Assembly: GCF_030035675.1 (NCBI RefSeq)
Contig: NC_084484.1
Location: 186,498,934 to 186,562,933, forward strand
From: Rhineura floridana
Lineage: Eukaryota; Chordata; Lepidosauria; Squamata; Rhineuridae
Length of the DNA: 64,000 nucleotides
Direction: 5' to 3'
In this document: piece after piece, positions 30,427-45,299 of the stretch
Layout of the letters: every line of letters starts with the position of its first letter
How positions within the stretch are numbered: position 1 is the first letter of the stretch
The notes under the pieces: generated by a model
What the model saw: the letters and a program-made list of their open reading frames with translations, nothing else
Told to the model about the DNA's origin: nothing
Databases searched by the model: none
Program-made: the position numbers and the translations under genes

Positions 30427-32676
30427 TGTAAACAAAACAAGTAGGATGGAACCTTAATGAATACCAAAGGTAAAAATAAAAAATAAAAAATTAAGGTGAA
30501 TGTAGCAGTATAAATCTGAAAATATTTATTATAATAAGGTGAAATAAACCAAGAATTCATCAATATAACAGAATATATCTCAATTTAAACATGAAAAGTT
30601 TTTTACAAAAATATATGTCAAGAACAATATATAATAATAATAATAATAAATTTAATTTTTGAGTCGCCTATCTGGCCGAAACCACTCTAGGCGACGTACA
30701 ACATTAAATTTAACAATACATAATAATACAATACATAGTAAAACGCAGTCAACAATAACCATTTTAAAAAGCGGCAGTACAGGGCCATCAATAGACAATT
30801 TTAAAACAATATAAAGAAATTAGCCCACCCCGGGGACCCCAAAGGCCTGTCCAAAGAGCCATGTTTTTAAGGCTCGGCGAAATGTATCTAGGGAAGGGGC
30901 ATGGCGAAGATCGAACGGGAGGGAGTTCCAGAGAGTGGGGGCCGCCACTGAGAATGCCCTCTCTCTAGTCCCCACCAACCTAGCTGTTTTCATTGGTGGG
31001 ACGGAGAGAAGGCCCTGTGTGGCTGATCTGGTCGGGCGGCTTAATTGGTGGTACTGGAGGTGCTCCTTCAGATAGACTGGGCCGAGACCGTATAGGGATT
31101 TAAAGGTTAAGACCAACACCTTGAATTGGGCCCGGAAAACAACTGGAAGCCAATGTAGATGAAATAACACCGGCGTGATGTGATCACGGCGGCAGCTGTT
31201 TGTAAGCAGGCGTGCCGCTGCATTCTGCACCAGTTGTAGTTTCCGGACCGTTTTCAAGGGTAACCCCACGTAGAGCGCATTGCAGTAGTCTAAACGAGAG
31301 GTAACCAGGGCATGTACCACCAGTGGGAGCTGATGAATAGAAAGGTAGGGTTTCAACCTCCGTATAAGGTGTAGTTGATACCAAGCTGCCCGGCTCACTG
31401 CCAAAATCTGAGCCTCCATGGACAGCTTGGAATCAAGAACAACCCCGAGGCTGCAGACCTGATCCTTCAGGGGCAATTTTACCCCATTAAGATTCAGGTC
31501 AGCAACACCCAACCTTCCCCTGTCACCCACAAGTAGCACCTCGGTCTTATCAGGATTGAGCTTCAGCCTGTTTCTTCCCATCCACCCACTCACAGATTCC
31601 AGGCACTTGGACAAGGTCTCTACAGCCAACTCCGGTGAAGATTTAAAGGAGAGATAGAGCTGCGTGTCATAAGCATATTGGTGACATCGCAGCCCAAAAC
31701 CCCTGATGATAGCTCCCAGCGGTTTTACATAGATGTTAAATAGCATGGGAGAGAGGATAGAACCCTGTGGTACTCCACAAGTGAGGGGCCAAGGGTCTGA
31801 AACCTCATCTCCCAATGCTACCTGTTGATGCCTGTCAGAGAGAAAGGAACGGAACCACTGTAAAACAGTGCCTCCTATTCCTAATCTCTCCAGGCGATCT
31901 AACAGGATACCGTGGTCGACGGTATCAAAAGCCGCTGAGAGATCCAGGAGGACAAGAAAGGTGGATTCTCCCCTGTCTAGGGCCCTCCTCATATCATCTA
32001 CCAGAGCAACCAAGGCTGTTTCAGTACCATGCCCAGTCCTGAAACCCGATTGGTATGGATCTAAATAATCCGTTTCATCCAAGTGTGCTGACATATATAA
32101 ATATGAATATTGTTTCTGATATGGAACAAGATTGGTAGGAAAAATCAAATTCTAATGTGGTGAGGATGTTTTCAAGATGGTCCAGCCAGACGCGTTTCGA
32201 CACAAAATGTCTTTTTCAATGGCTATAAACCTGGCTCACAACATGAATCAAATATAATTCAGTATCCAATGAATTATTGCAATTAATGCTTAAAATTTGT
32301 GGACAAGGACAATGTGCTAAAAGCATTAATTGCAATAATTCATTGGATACTGAATTATATTTGATTCATGTTGTGAGCCAGGTTTATAGCCATTGAAAAA
32401 GACATTTTGTGTCGAAACGTGTCTGGCTGGACCATCTTGAAAACATCCTCACCACATTAGAATTTGATTTTTCCTACCAATCTTGTTTCATATCAGAAAC
32501 AATATTCATATTTATATATTGTTCTTGACATATATTTTTGTAAAAAACTTTTCATGTTTAAATTGAGATATATTCTGTTATATTGATGAATTCTTGGTTT
32601 ATTTCACCTTATTATAATAAATATTTTCAGGATTTATACTGCTACATTCACCTTAATTTTTTATTTTTATTGTTAC
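30427..32676. mobile_element. Foldback retroelement-like insert with 14-bp target duplication and hammerhead-like motif
   Basis: Flanked by the 14-bp direct repeat CAGAAGTAGAAGAG (30,413-30,426 and 32,677-32,690). Two arms of about 356 bp are nearly identical inverted copies: arm 1 is 30,470-30,633 plus 32,100-32,291, arm 2 is 32,321-32,676, with a 29-nt loop. Arm 1 is split by an L2 LINE. A 43-bp stretch at the left end is not part of the palindrome. In arm 2, AGCCA (32,388), TTGAAAA, GACA-loop-TGTC, GAAA (32,414) and TGGCT (32,424) are ordered as in a hammerhead ribozyme. The long target duplication suggests target-primed insertion. A Penelope-like origin is possible but unproven. Confidence 0.75.
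30634..32092 (-). mobile_element. L2 LINE, 5'-truncated, with long open ORF2 3' half
   Basis: Flanked by ATATATA (30,627-30,633 and 32,093-32,099). The minus strand carries an uninterrupted frame to the stop at 30,820, covering the reverse transcriptase and C-terminal region: [65 protein letters not shown] and LHWLPV. The catalytic YADD box reads YAYD, so this copy lacks a key aspartate. The 3' end is a (TTA)n tail. The open frame and intact target duplication indicate a young insertion. It lies in arm 1 of the foldback element. Confidence 0.92.
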
Positions 32677-32836
32677 CAGAAGTAGAAGAGGACAACAAAA
32701 AGGGTAGAACAAGAGCCCTATTCCAAAAGATTAGAGAAATGAAAGGGAAATTTAAACCAAGAGTAGGGATGTTGAATAATCAACAGGGGAACACAATGAA
32801 TGACCGAGATGAAATAAAAGGAAGATGGAAGCAATT

Positions 32837-32955
32837 TAGGGTTCTGACTGTGTTTCTATCTCCTTTTTCTTTTGTTTTCCTTCTCTCTTTAACCATTTTA
32901 AGAGTTTCTTCAGTCATCCATTGAGGTCTTTCTCTCTTTTTAACAAGAGGTATTA
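32837..32955 (-). mobile_element. BovB fragment in inverted orientation
   Basis: The minus strand encodes LVKKRERPQWMTEETLKMV, the same ORF2 segment found on the plus strand at 30,234-30,353, so the two lie as inverted copies with high similarity. Confidence 0.8.
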
Positions 32956-33890
32956 CATGTCCCACTTTTTAGGCCAAATTAGTAATCATGCACCATTCAG
33001 AAACCTTTCCCAACTTCCACACAGAAATGCAGCCTTTTTCTTAGTCATCCTAGTTGTAACTTATCTATTTGTCCCATGCCTGCCACAATTTCTTAGTCAT
33101 TTCCAGTCCCACTGGAAATTCTCCGTCCCTACCTTACGGTACTGGTACCCCTTGGAATTCCCGCCTTTTTGCAGTGAGGCCGTCCTGTGACAATCCAAGC
33201 CCTCTTCCTTATAACCGGGACAAAGCAGGCAATTCTTACACGAAAGACAAACAAGCCACACCATGCAGTCAAGGTCTCAGCATTCACTCAAAACAAAGCA
33301 ATTTTTATCAGGGGACAAAATGTTTTAATTCCAAACTGCTGTAAAAATAAAACCACTTTATAGCTACTTACCCCAGAGCCCGTGTAAACGCCACCTTGAG
33401 ACTCAAAAGATCTCGTGCCGGCTTTTGGGACGGTTCACAGCCTCCTGGATAATTCTGGCATGCGAGAATCTCCTGGCTGGCTCGCCAAATTGTTGTGGGA
33501 AAATAATGTTCGTTTCTCGCTCTGGCTCAAAACAAGATGCTAACAGCAGTTCAGGATAAAACTTAAAAATAATTTATTAGAAAATAAGCAGCACTCACAC
33601 CAGCAATTCAGAGTGAGTGCAGTCGACCCAGACTGTCTTGTTCCCCCAATATTTCTGCCCTTTAGTAAACAACTTACAGGAAGCTTACAGTAGGAACTCC
33701 ATATATGGTAATATTACAGTGTGTTACATTGAACTATAGTGTATTCCCTGAGTCATGCTTCCGGACATAGTACATGAACAGCTTATATTACTAAGATGGC
33801 GGATATAGACATCCGTTGCAAGATGGCGGTGCTTAATCAAAACAGTAGATAACTCTCAAGGATGACCCTCAAGGAGGTGCTTTAGTGTGT
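32956..33890 (-). mobile_element. Retrovirus-like LTR fossil with leader remnant
   Basis: The LTR is at about 33,494-33,890 on the minus strand: start TGACACACTA, AATAAA near 33,576, end TTTTCCCACA. It is followed by a possible primer-binding site (TGGCGAGCCAGCC) and about 500 bp of leader or early internal sequence. Only one LTR remains and the rest is missing. It is broken and moderately old. Two AAGATGGCGG (YY1-type) sites lie in the LTR at 33,793 and 33,820. It sits between two BovB fragments. Confidence 0.65.
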
Positions 33891-33898
33891 CAGAGGAA

Positions 33899-34430
33899 TT
33901 AACCCTTAAAAATGGTTATGTTAATAGGTTTCCTGTTTAATCTCATTGATATCACTCGCTCAGACCTTGCGTTGTAGCTCCTAATTGCTTTTGCTACATC
34001 ACTTCTCACTATTAAAGCAACCCCGTTTCTTCTTGATTTCTCATTTCCTGCATAAAATGTTTTGTAGTTGCCTGATTGGAAATGTCCCATTCCAGTCCAT
34101 TTTAATGCACTCACGCCAAGTATTGTAATGTTGATGCGCTCCATTTCTTGCTTGACAATTTCTAACTTTCCCTGGTTCATGCTTCTCACATTCCATGTTC
34201 CTATCGTGTGCGTCGTACAACTCCAGACTCTCTTTTCGCATCTGTGCCCATCAGCCTCTGGATTTCCTTTTGGCTTTGACGCAGCTGCATCATTAGTCAC
34301 AGCTCTACTCGTACTTGTCCTTTGTTCTTCCCCAGCAGCTTGGTGAGTGCCTTCTGACCTGGGGGTCTCATCTTCCAGCGCTATCTCGTGTTGCATTTTG
34401 GATACTCTGTTCATAGGTGTCAGCTCTTCA
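33899..34430 (-). mobile_element. BovB LINE 5' part (endonuclease start)
   Basis: The minus strand encodes HTIGTWNVRSMNQGKLE, then ILGVSALKWTGMG and RRNGVALIV: the N-terminal endonuclease motifs of RTE-BovB. A glutamine/alanine-rich lead-in of about 70 residues precedes it. It is cut off after KPINIT near 33,915, close to the LTR fossil. Confidence 0.85.
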
Positions 34431-34767
34431 CTGAGACAGCAGTGTCGGTGGGGGGTGCAGGCAGGGCTGGAGATTCCTTGGTAATTGCCAGGCCGTAAGT
34501 CCTCAGTCGGCAGCTTGGCTATAAATCTGCCAGGCTAGCAAAGAGGAAGCAAGATAAGGGCAGAGGCCGTTCAAAGCTTACGTGCCAAGCCAGAAATCCA
34601 GAAGAGACGTCAGTGAAGGTCTGGGTCTAGTTTGCCGAGAGATCAGTCCAAGTCAAGGTTCAGGGGATAGGAAGACACACAGTGGTCACGCCTGATGTTG
34701 TAGACAACAACAAGCTGAAGCCAAGGTTTGACTGTTAAGGAGCAGGTTTGTCAGCAGGTGTGAGCCA

Positions 34768-35037
34768 TCAGCGTTTTGGCCTTAAGTGGACAGGCCTGCC
34801 CCTCTTCTGCCTGCCCTTCTGTTGTCTATGTTCTGCAGGTGAGGGGGGAGTATCCTGTTCACTGTCTGCGTCTGGCTGAAGGGCTTCAGCTGTGTCTGGG
34901 GTGCTCTGCAGCTGAGGGGGAGAAGGAGCTGGGTTCTCAGGAGTTTCCTCCATTTCTCCTTCTGAGTCTGCTGCTTCTGGGTCTGCTGCTGTTACTCCCG
35001 AGTCATCCTCATCTGATGAGTCCTCTGACGGGGCCAT
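34768..35037 (-). other. Acidic, proline-rich open frame of unknown nature
   Basis: The minus-strand frame starts MAPSEDSSDEDD (35,037) and runs 89 residues. It is rich in Asp, Glu, Pro and Ser and ends in a basic stretch (QKGRQKRGRPVHLRPKR). No family recognised. It lies among mobile-element pieces and is joined on its 5' side to a SINE fragment, so it may belong to an unrecognised retroelement rather than a host gene. Confidence 0.25.
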
Positions 35038-35039
35038 GA

Positions 35040-35100
35040 CAATAGGGTTTTCATGGTAAGACGTATTCAGAGGTGGTTTACCATTGCCTTCCTCTGAGTT
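35040..35100 (-). repeat. Fragment of SINE with BovB-like tail, reverse orientation
   Basis: Plus-strand ATAGGGTTTTCATGGTAAG, then GGTTTACCATTGCCTTCCTC, as in the copies at 15,137 and 47,416. Confidence 0.7.
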
Positions 35101-35942
35101 TGGATGCATCTTAGTCTGGTGTCTCAGCTTTGACCATTCCGCCTTGGGTGACCCTGCTAGGAGTCTAGCCTCTTGGTCTAGACTCCTGATGGGTGCCACA
35201 GCATCTGATTGTCCTGATGCGCAACGTATACTCTTCACAAGAGGCTACTGTAAGGACAGAATATGCAAAGATGTATCACTGAACACTAAAGTCGGGATCA
35301 TTCAGACCATGGTATTTCCAAACTCTATGTATGGATGTGAAAGTTGGACAGTGAAAAAAGCAGATAAAAGAAAAATCAACTCATTTGAAATGTGGTGTTG
35401 AAGAAGAGCTTTGCGGATACCATGGACTGCGAAAAAGACAAATAATTGGGGGTTAGAACAAATTAAACCAGAACTATCACTAGACGCTAAAATGATGAAA
35501 CAGGCTATCATACTTTGGACACATCATGAGAAGACATGATTCACTAGAAAAGATAATAATGCTGGGGAAAACAGAAGAGAGTAAAAAAAGAGGAAGACTA
35601 AACAAGAGATGGAATAATTCCATAAAGGAAGCCCCAGACCTGAACTTACAAGATCTGAACAGGGTGGTTCATGACAGAGGCTGCTGGAGGTCACTGATTC
35701 ATAGGGTCACCGTAAGTTGTAGTCGACTTGGAGGCACATAACAACAAAAGATACAGGATCAGTCTCAGGCCCTGAACCTGGCAACCCTATTCTGTACCCA
35801 CAGGGTAAGTCCAGCTCTTCCAAAGATCAACAATGTACATTCATGCTGCCATCAGTAATTTAGAAATTCTTTAAACTTTACATCCATTTTGTCATCTTTA
35901 AATAAAGTATAAACAGTTTAATTAATTAATTAATTAATTAAT

Positions 35943-36015
35943 GCAGTGTGGTGTAGCTGTTAAGAGTGTTGGACTAGGTTCAAATCCCCATTCAGCCATA
36001 AAGCTTGGTGGGTGA
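35943..36015 (+). repeat. tRNA-derived SINE (type 4) head, split by CR1; tail at about 38,212-38,300
   Basis: GCAGTGTGGTGTAGCTGTTA and GGTTCAAATCCCCATTCAGC form the tRNA-like head. After the CR1 the family's L2-like tail (CTTTGAGCTCCTTGGAGGAA, then GGATATAAATGCAATAA) follows. An (AATT)n run precedes the head at 35,918-35,941. Confidence 0.75.
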
Positions 36016-38205
36016 CCAGAAAAGATCAGAAAAGATCAGAAAAGGTACCGCCAGGGCCAAGAAGATGCCAGCATGGTTAACGAGCAAAGTCAAGGAAGCT
36101 CTTAGAGGCAAAAAGTCTTCCTTCAGAAAATGGAAGTCTTGTCCAAATGAAGAAAATAAAAAAGAACACAAACTCTGGCAAAACAAATGCAAGAAGACAA
36201 TAAGGGATGCTAAAAAGGAATTTGAGGAGCACATTGCTAAGAACATAAAAACCAACAACAAAAAATTCTATAAATACATTCAAAGCAGGAGACCATCTAG
36301 GGAGACAATTGGACCCTTGGATGATAAGGGAGTCAAAGGTGTACTAAAGAACGATAAGGAGATTGCAGAGAAGCTAAATGAATTCTTTGCATCTGTCTTC
36401 ACAGTGGAAGATATAGGGCAGATCCCTGAACCTGAACTAACATTTGCAGGAAGGGATTCTGAGGAACTGAGACAAATAGTGGTAACGAGAGAGGAAGTTC
36501 TAAGCTTAATGGACAATATAAAAACTGACAAGTCACCGGGCCCGGATGGCATCCACCCGGGAGTTCTCAAAGAACTCAAAGGTGAAATTGCTGATCTGCT
36601 AACTAAAATATGTAACTTGTCCCTCGGGTCCTCCTCCGTACCTGAGGACTGGAAAGTGGCAAATGTAACGCCAATCTTCAAAAAGGGATCCAGAGGGGAT
36701 CCCGGAAATTACAGGCCAGTTAGCTTAACTTCTGTCCCTGGAAAACTGGTAGAAAGTATTATTAAAGCTAGATTAACTAAGCACATAGAAGAACAAGCCT
36801 TGCTGAAGCAGAGCCAGCATGGCTTCTGCAAGGGAAAGTCCTGTCTCAGTAACCTATTAGAATTCTTTGAGAGTGTCAACAAGCATATAGATAGAGGTGA
36901 TCCAGTGGACCTAGTGTACTTAGACTTTCAAAAAGCGTTTGACAAGGTACCTCACCAAAGGCTTCTGAGGAAGCTTAGCAGTCATGGAATAAGAGGAGAG
37001 GTCCTCTTGTGGATAAGGAATTGGTTAAGAAGCAGAAAGCAGAGAGTAGGAATAAACGGACAGTTCTCCCAATGGGGGGCTGTAGAAAGTGGAGTCCCTC
37101 AAGGATCGGTATTGGGACCTGTACTTTTCAACTTGTTCATTAATGACCTAGAATTAGGAGTGAGCAGTGAAGTGGCCAAGTTTGCTGACGACACTAAATT
37201 GTTCAGGGTTGTTAAAACAAAAAGGGATTGCGAAGAGCTCCAAAAAGATCTCTCCAAACTGAGTGAATGGGCGGAAAAATGGCAAATACAATTCAATATA
37301 AACAAGTGTAAAATTATGCATATTGGAGCAAAAAATCTGAATTTCACATATACGCTCATGGGGTCTGAACTGGCGGTGACCGACCAGGAGAGAGACCTCG
37401 GGGTTGTGGTGGACAGCACGATGAAAATGTCGACCCAGTGTGCGGCAGCTGTGAAAAAGGCAAATTCCATGCTAGCAATAATTAGGAAAGGTATTGAAAA
37501 TAAAACAGTCGATATCATAATGCCGTTGTATAAATCTATGGTGCGGCCGCATTTGGAATACTGTGTACAGTTCTGGTCGCCTCATCTCAGAAAGGATATT
37601 ATAGAGTTGGAAAAGGTTCAGAAGAGGGCAACCAGAATGATCAAGGGGATGGAGCGACTCCCTTACGAGGAAAGGTTGCAGCATTTGGGGCTTTTTAGTT
37701 TAGAGAAAAGGCGGGTCAGAGGAGACATGATAGAAGTGTATAAAATTATGCATGGCATTGAGAAAGTGGATAGAGAAAAGTTCTTCTCCCTCTCTCATAA
37801 TACTAGAACTCGTGGACATTCAAAGAAGCTGAATGTTGGAAGATTCAGGACAGACAAAAGGAAGTACTTCTTTACTCAGCGCATAGTGAAACTATGGAAT
37901 TTGCTCCCACAAGATGCAGTAATGGCCACCAGCTTGGACGGCTTTAAAAGAAGATTAGACAAATTCATGGAGGACAGGGCTATCAATGGCTACTAGCCGT
38001 GATGGCTGTGCTGTGCCACCCTAGTCAGAGGCAGCATGCTTCTGAAAACCAGTTGCCGGAAGCCTCAGGAGGGGAGAGTGTTCTTGCACTCGGGTCCTGC
38101 TTGTGGGCTTCCCCCAGGCACCTGGTTGGCCACTGTGAGAACAGGATGCTGGACTAGATGGGCCGCTGGCCTGATCCAGCAGGCTCTTCTTATGTTCTTA
38201 TGTTG
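36003..38205 (+). mobile_element. CR1 LINE, 5'-truncated, with intact reverse transcriptase frame
   Basis: One uninterrupted frame of 663 codons (36,005-37,996) covers the ORF2 linker, the reverse transcriptase and the C-terminal domain. Motifs in order: SPGPDGIHPGVLKEL, VYLDFQKAFDKVPH, SGVPQGSVLGPVLFN, FADD (37,181-37,192), VRPHLEYCVQFWSP and [19 protein letters not shown]. The endonuclease is absent, as in most truncated copies. The 3'UTR ends in TTCTTATGTTCTTATGTT. The open frame suggests recent insertion. The insertion split a type 4 SINE. Confidence 0.95.
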
Positions 38206-38469
38206 TGGGTATTAAATTAGCAGGGAGAGAACCACGTATGCCACTTTGAGCTCCTTGGAGGAAAAGCTGGATATAAATGCAATAACAAATAAATTTTCTG
38301 TATCTGCATAATCTAGCTTTATTGACAATAATTTAAACGATATGAAGTTTAAAATGAGAATTAGGAATATATATATAATATAAATAAATCTTCCTCCATT
38401 CCTCCCTTTCTTTCTTATTAATAGTTGTAGTAATTATATTGTAGTAACACTTTCCCTCCTACTCCTCCA

Positions 38470-38880
38470 CACAGCCCTACTGCGCAAGCGCGCAATCTTC
38501 CGCCTGGAAGGGGCGGGGCCCGGAGGTTCTTCCGCGGCTGCCAGAAGAAAGTCGCCGGGAGAAGCCCCACAGTGCGCTTGCGCAGCGGGCACTTTGCAGA
38601 CTTAGAGATACAAATAGGTGAGAGTGAGACCCACTTCCGGAATATTTGAAAAAAAACAATGCGACGAGTGCTTCCGGCCCATGGCGGTCGTGGCGTAGGC
38701 GCACTTCCGGAGCAACTGCAGGTTCGAATCGGGACCAGCTTTTTCCCGCCCCCCACCCCAAGGCTTCTCCCGCAGCCGCGAGCGGGAGGTGAGACGGGCG
38801 AAGGGAACGGCGGCGGAATTGAGAGAAAAAGGACGGGGAGAGGGCTGCAGGGAGCACCTTCTCCAATAACCCGGATGCTG
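38470..38880 (+). promoter_or_regulatory. CpG-rich promoter of ANAPC15
   Basis: GC- and CpG-rich. NRF1-like palindromic sites TGCGCAAGCGCGCA (38,481-38,494) and TGCGCTTGCGCA (38,573-38,584) face each other in opposite orientation. A GC box (GGGGCGGGGCC) lies at 38,510-38,520. ETS-type ACTTCCGG sites lie at 38,633-38,640 and 38,703-38,710. There is no TATA box, which fits a housekeeping gene. A donor GGGAG|GTGAGAC at 38,788 fits a noncoding first exon of roughly 38,650-38,788. Confidence 0.75.
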
Positions 38881-39174
38881 TTGGTCACCAGCTACCCCTT
38901 TCCCTGGGGAGGTCATGACCTTTCGCTGTGCATGGGAGTCCATCCCCCTTCAGTACCTAGAAGGGGTGGGGGGTCTTGCTTCATAGCCCCCCCAAAAGGG
39001 TCCTGCCAGATATTCCTGAGCTGAAAGAAAGCGGAGTGGGGCGCCCCCCAAATGCCCTCAGTCAGCGGCTGCTCGCCCAGGCTTGCCTCCTCCGCCTTGC
39101 AGGGGTCTCCAGGGTTACCTCGCCCCCCCCCAGCCGCCCCCTTTCCACGTGGAGCTGCCTTCAGGGATCCAGCC

Positions 39175-39395
39175 TAGCCAGGGTGGCTCTGCTCTGCCAC
39201 CGCAGTCAGAGGCTTTATGCTTCTGGAGGGCAGCTGCTGGGCTTCACAAGCAGGAAGAGTTGCTGGTGCCCTCAGGGCCTGCTGGGGCATCTGGTTGGCC
39301 CCTGTGAGAAGAACAGGAGGCTGGACTAGACGGCCCCCCTGTGGCCCGATCCAGCTGCTGCTGCAGGGCTCTTCTTTGTTCTTATGAGCCTGGGG
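39175..39395 (+). mobile_element. CR1 LINE 3' fragment in ANAPC15 intron 1
   Basis: TGCCACCGCAGTCAGAGGC, then AGGAGGCTGGACTAGACGG, then GGGCTCTTCTTTGTTCTTAT match the CR1 tail at 38.0-38.2 kb. Confidence 0.75.
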
Positions 39396-40339
39396 CCTAA
39401 TGACTGCAAAGCAGCTGTTCTGTCCCACTGGGCCGCTTTGCCCTCCTCCCACTGGCAGGGACAGAGGAGGCACCTTGGGGCTCTCTCCTAAGGGTTCTGC
39501 TTTAGCATTGGGCACAGGTTACGTGTGGATGATGCTGAGATGTGCCCAGGGACAGAGGCAAGGGGAAAGCTGCCTTATGCCAGGTCAGGCTGTTTGCCCA
39601 GGATTGACAAATGCGAGAGCGAAGCGAAGAGGGTGGCAACAAGAGAGAGGGCCTGAGGAACACTCTCCCATGTGATGCCTGCCTGGTGCCATCACTTACA
39701 TCTTTTCAGTGCCAGGTTAAGATTTCAATTGGGCATTTTCTGGAATGCGATCCAGCTGAGAAGGTTCTATGTTAATCCTATTCTGAGTTGCTGACAAGCC
39801 CCCCCTCCGAAGTTGATGTTTTATAATTTGACTGTTTAAATTCTTATGCCCATTGTTTTTAACAATTTTGTATGTTTTTCAACTTGATTGTAAGTCACCT
39901 AGAAGCTTTGCCCCGGGCTCTGCTACGGAACTAAAGTCCTAATCCAGGCCTAGTTGCCAACTACATGTCTTGCCAACACCACTGGATTTGCATGCACGTA
40001 TTAGCAAAATTATTTGCATGTTTGCTTGTGGATATCATTTGTCCTTGCTCTCTGAAGTGCCAGTGAGAGATTAAATCCAAAACAACGTGAAAGGAATCAG
40101 TGTTAATTCACTTACATGCATTAACATGAAATGCCCGTTTTTATAGCACTGACACTGAAGAGCGTTTGGTCAGGACCATCTCTTGGGTATGGCTTGCATC
40201 TGCCACAGTGGGCTGTGCAGCTGCTGCGTGGAGGATCTTTCCTTGGGAATGAAGGATCAGACTTGATGTGCCTTTGCTGCCCCTCCTTGACTGACTACAG
40301 TACTCCTCTCATTGCTTTCTTCCCTGTCCTCAGGAAGAC

Positions 40340-44910
<4,571 letters not shown>

Positions 44911-45259
44911 ACTCGGGGGTAAAAGGAGCTCATTCCAGCCTTTGGAGGCGCGTCTGACCTCTGTGAAGCAGGAAAAAGAAGGGACTCTCTCTGTCCCCAG
45001 CTAGCTAACGTGGGCGTTCCAAGCCTACCCTAGGTCCTGGCTGGGAAGCAGGATGCGTTCCTGTCACCATCCCTGCCGTGTAAGTGCTGCCCTGCTGGGT
45101 TGCTCCGTTGTTCTGCTGAACTGTTTTGGGCCAGCTGAAAACTCCAGAGAGGGAAGGACTTGAGGGTCAGCACCTGCCTTTGGCAGCAAGGGCAGCCTGC
45201 GTTGCGCTTGTTTGCATACATCTGTGTCCCTTTCTGTTCTCAGCAGAAACTATTTTGTC

Positions 45260-45265
45260 AATAAA
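45260..45265 (+). terminator. Polyadenylation signal of ANAPC15
   Basis: AATAAA about 350 bp after the stop, followed by a GT/T-rich stretch, giving a 3'UTR of roughly 0.37 kb. Confidence 0.75.
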
Positions 45266-45299
45266 CCGTTTCTTTGTTTGCTTGTTTTCTGGCCTGTGT

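Larger units (their letters stand above)
30195..35748 (+). mobile_element. Composite RTE-BovB LINE insertion inside the MITE
   Basis: The left end encodes the BovB ORF2 linker (KKRERPQWMTEET, then RRDKENYYKLLYRSR). After the foldback insertion the coding sense resumes with KGRTRALFQKIREMKGK at about 32,700. The 3' part at 35,243-35,748 encodes MVFPNSMYGCESWTVKKA and ends in the BovB tail with GGCACATAACAACAA. Between 32,838 and 35,200 lie BovB pieces on the opposite strand, an LTR fossil and unknown sequence, so this is a mosaic of at least two BovB copies. ORF2 is broken. Confidence 0.75.

Noticed and set aside
30427-32676. Assembly-made hairpin artefact as the explanation of the foldback
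   Set aside because: The arms differ at a few bases, only one arm contains the L2, and distinct target duplications flank both elements. A real insertion is the simpler explanation, though long reads should confirm it.
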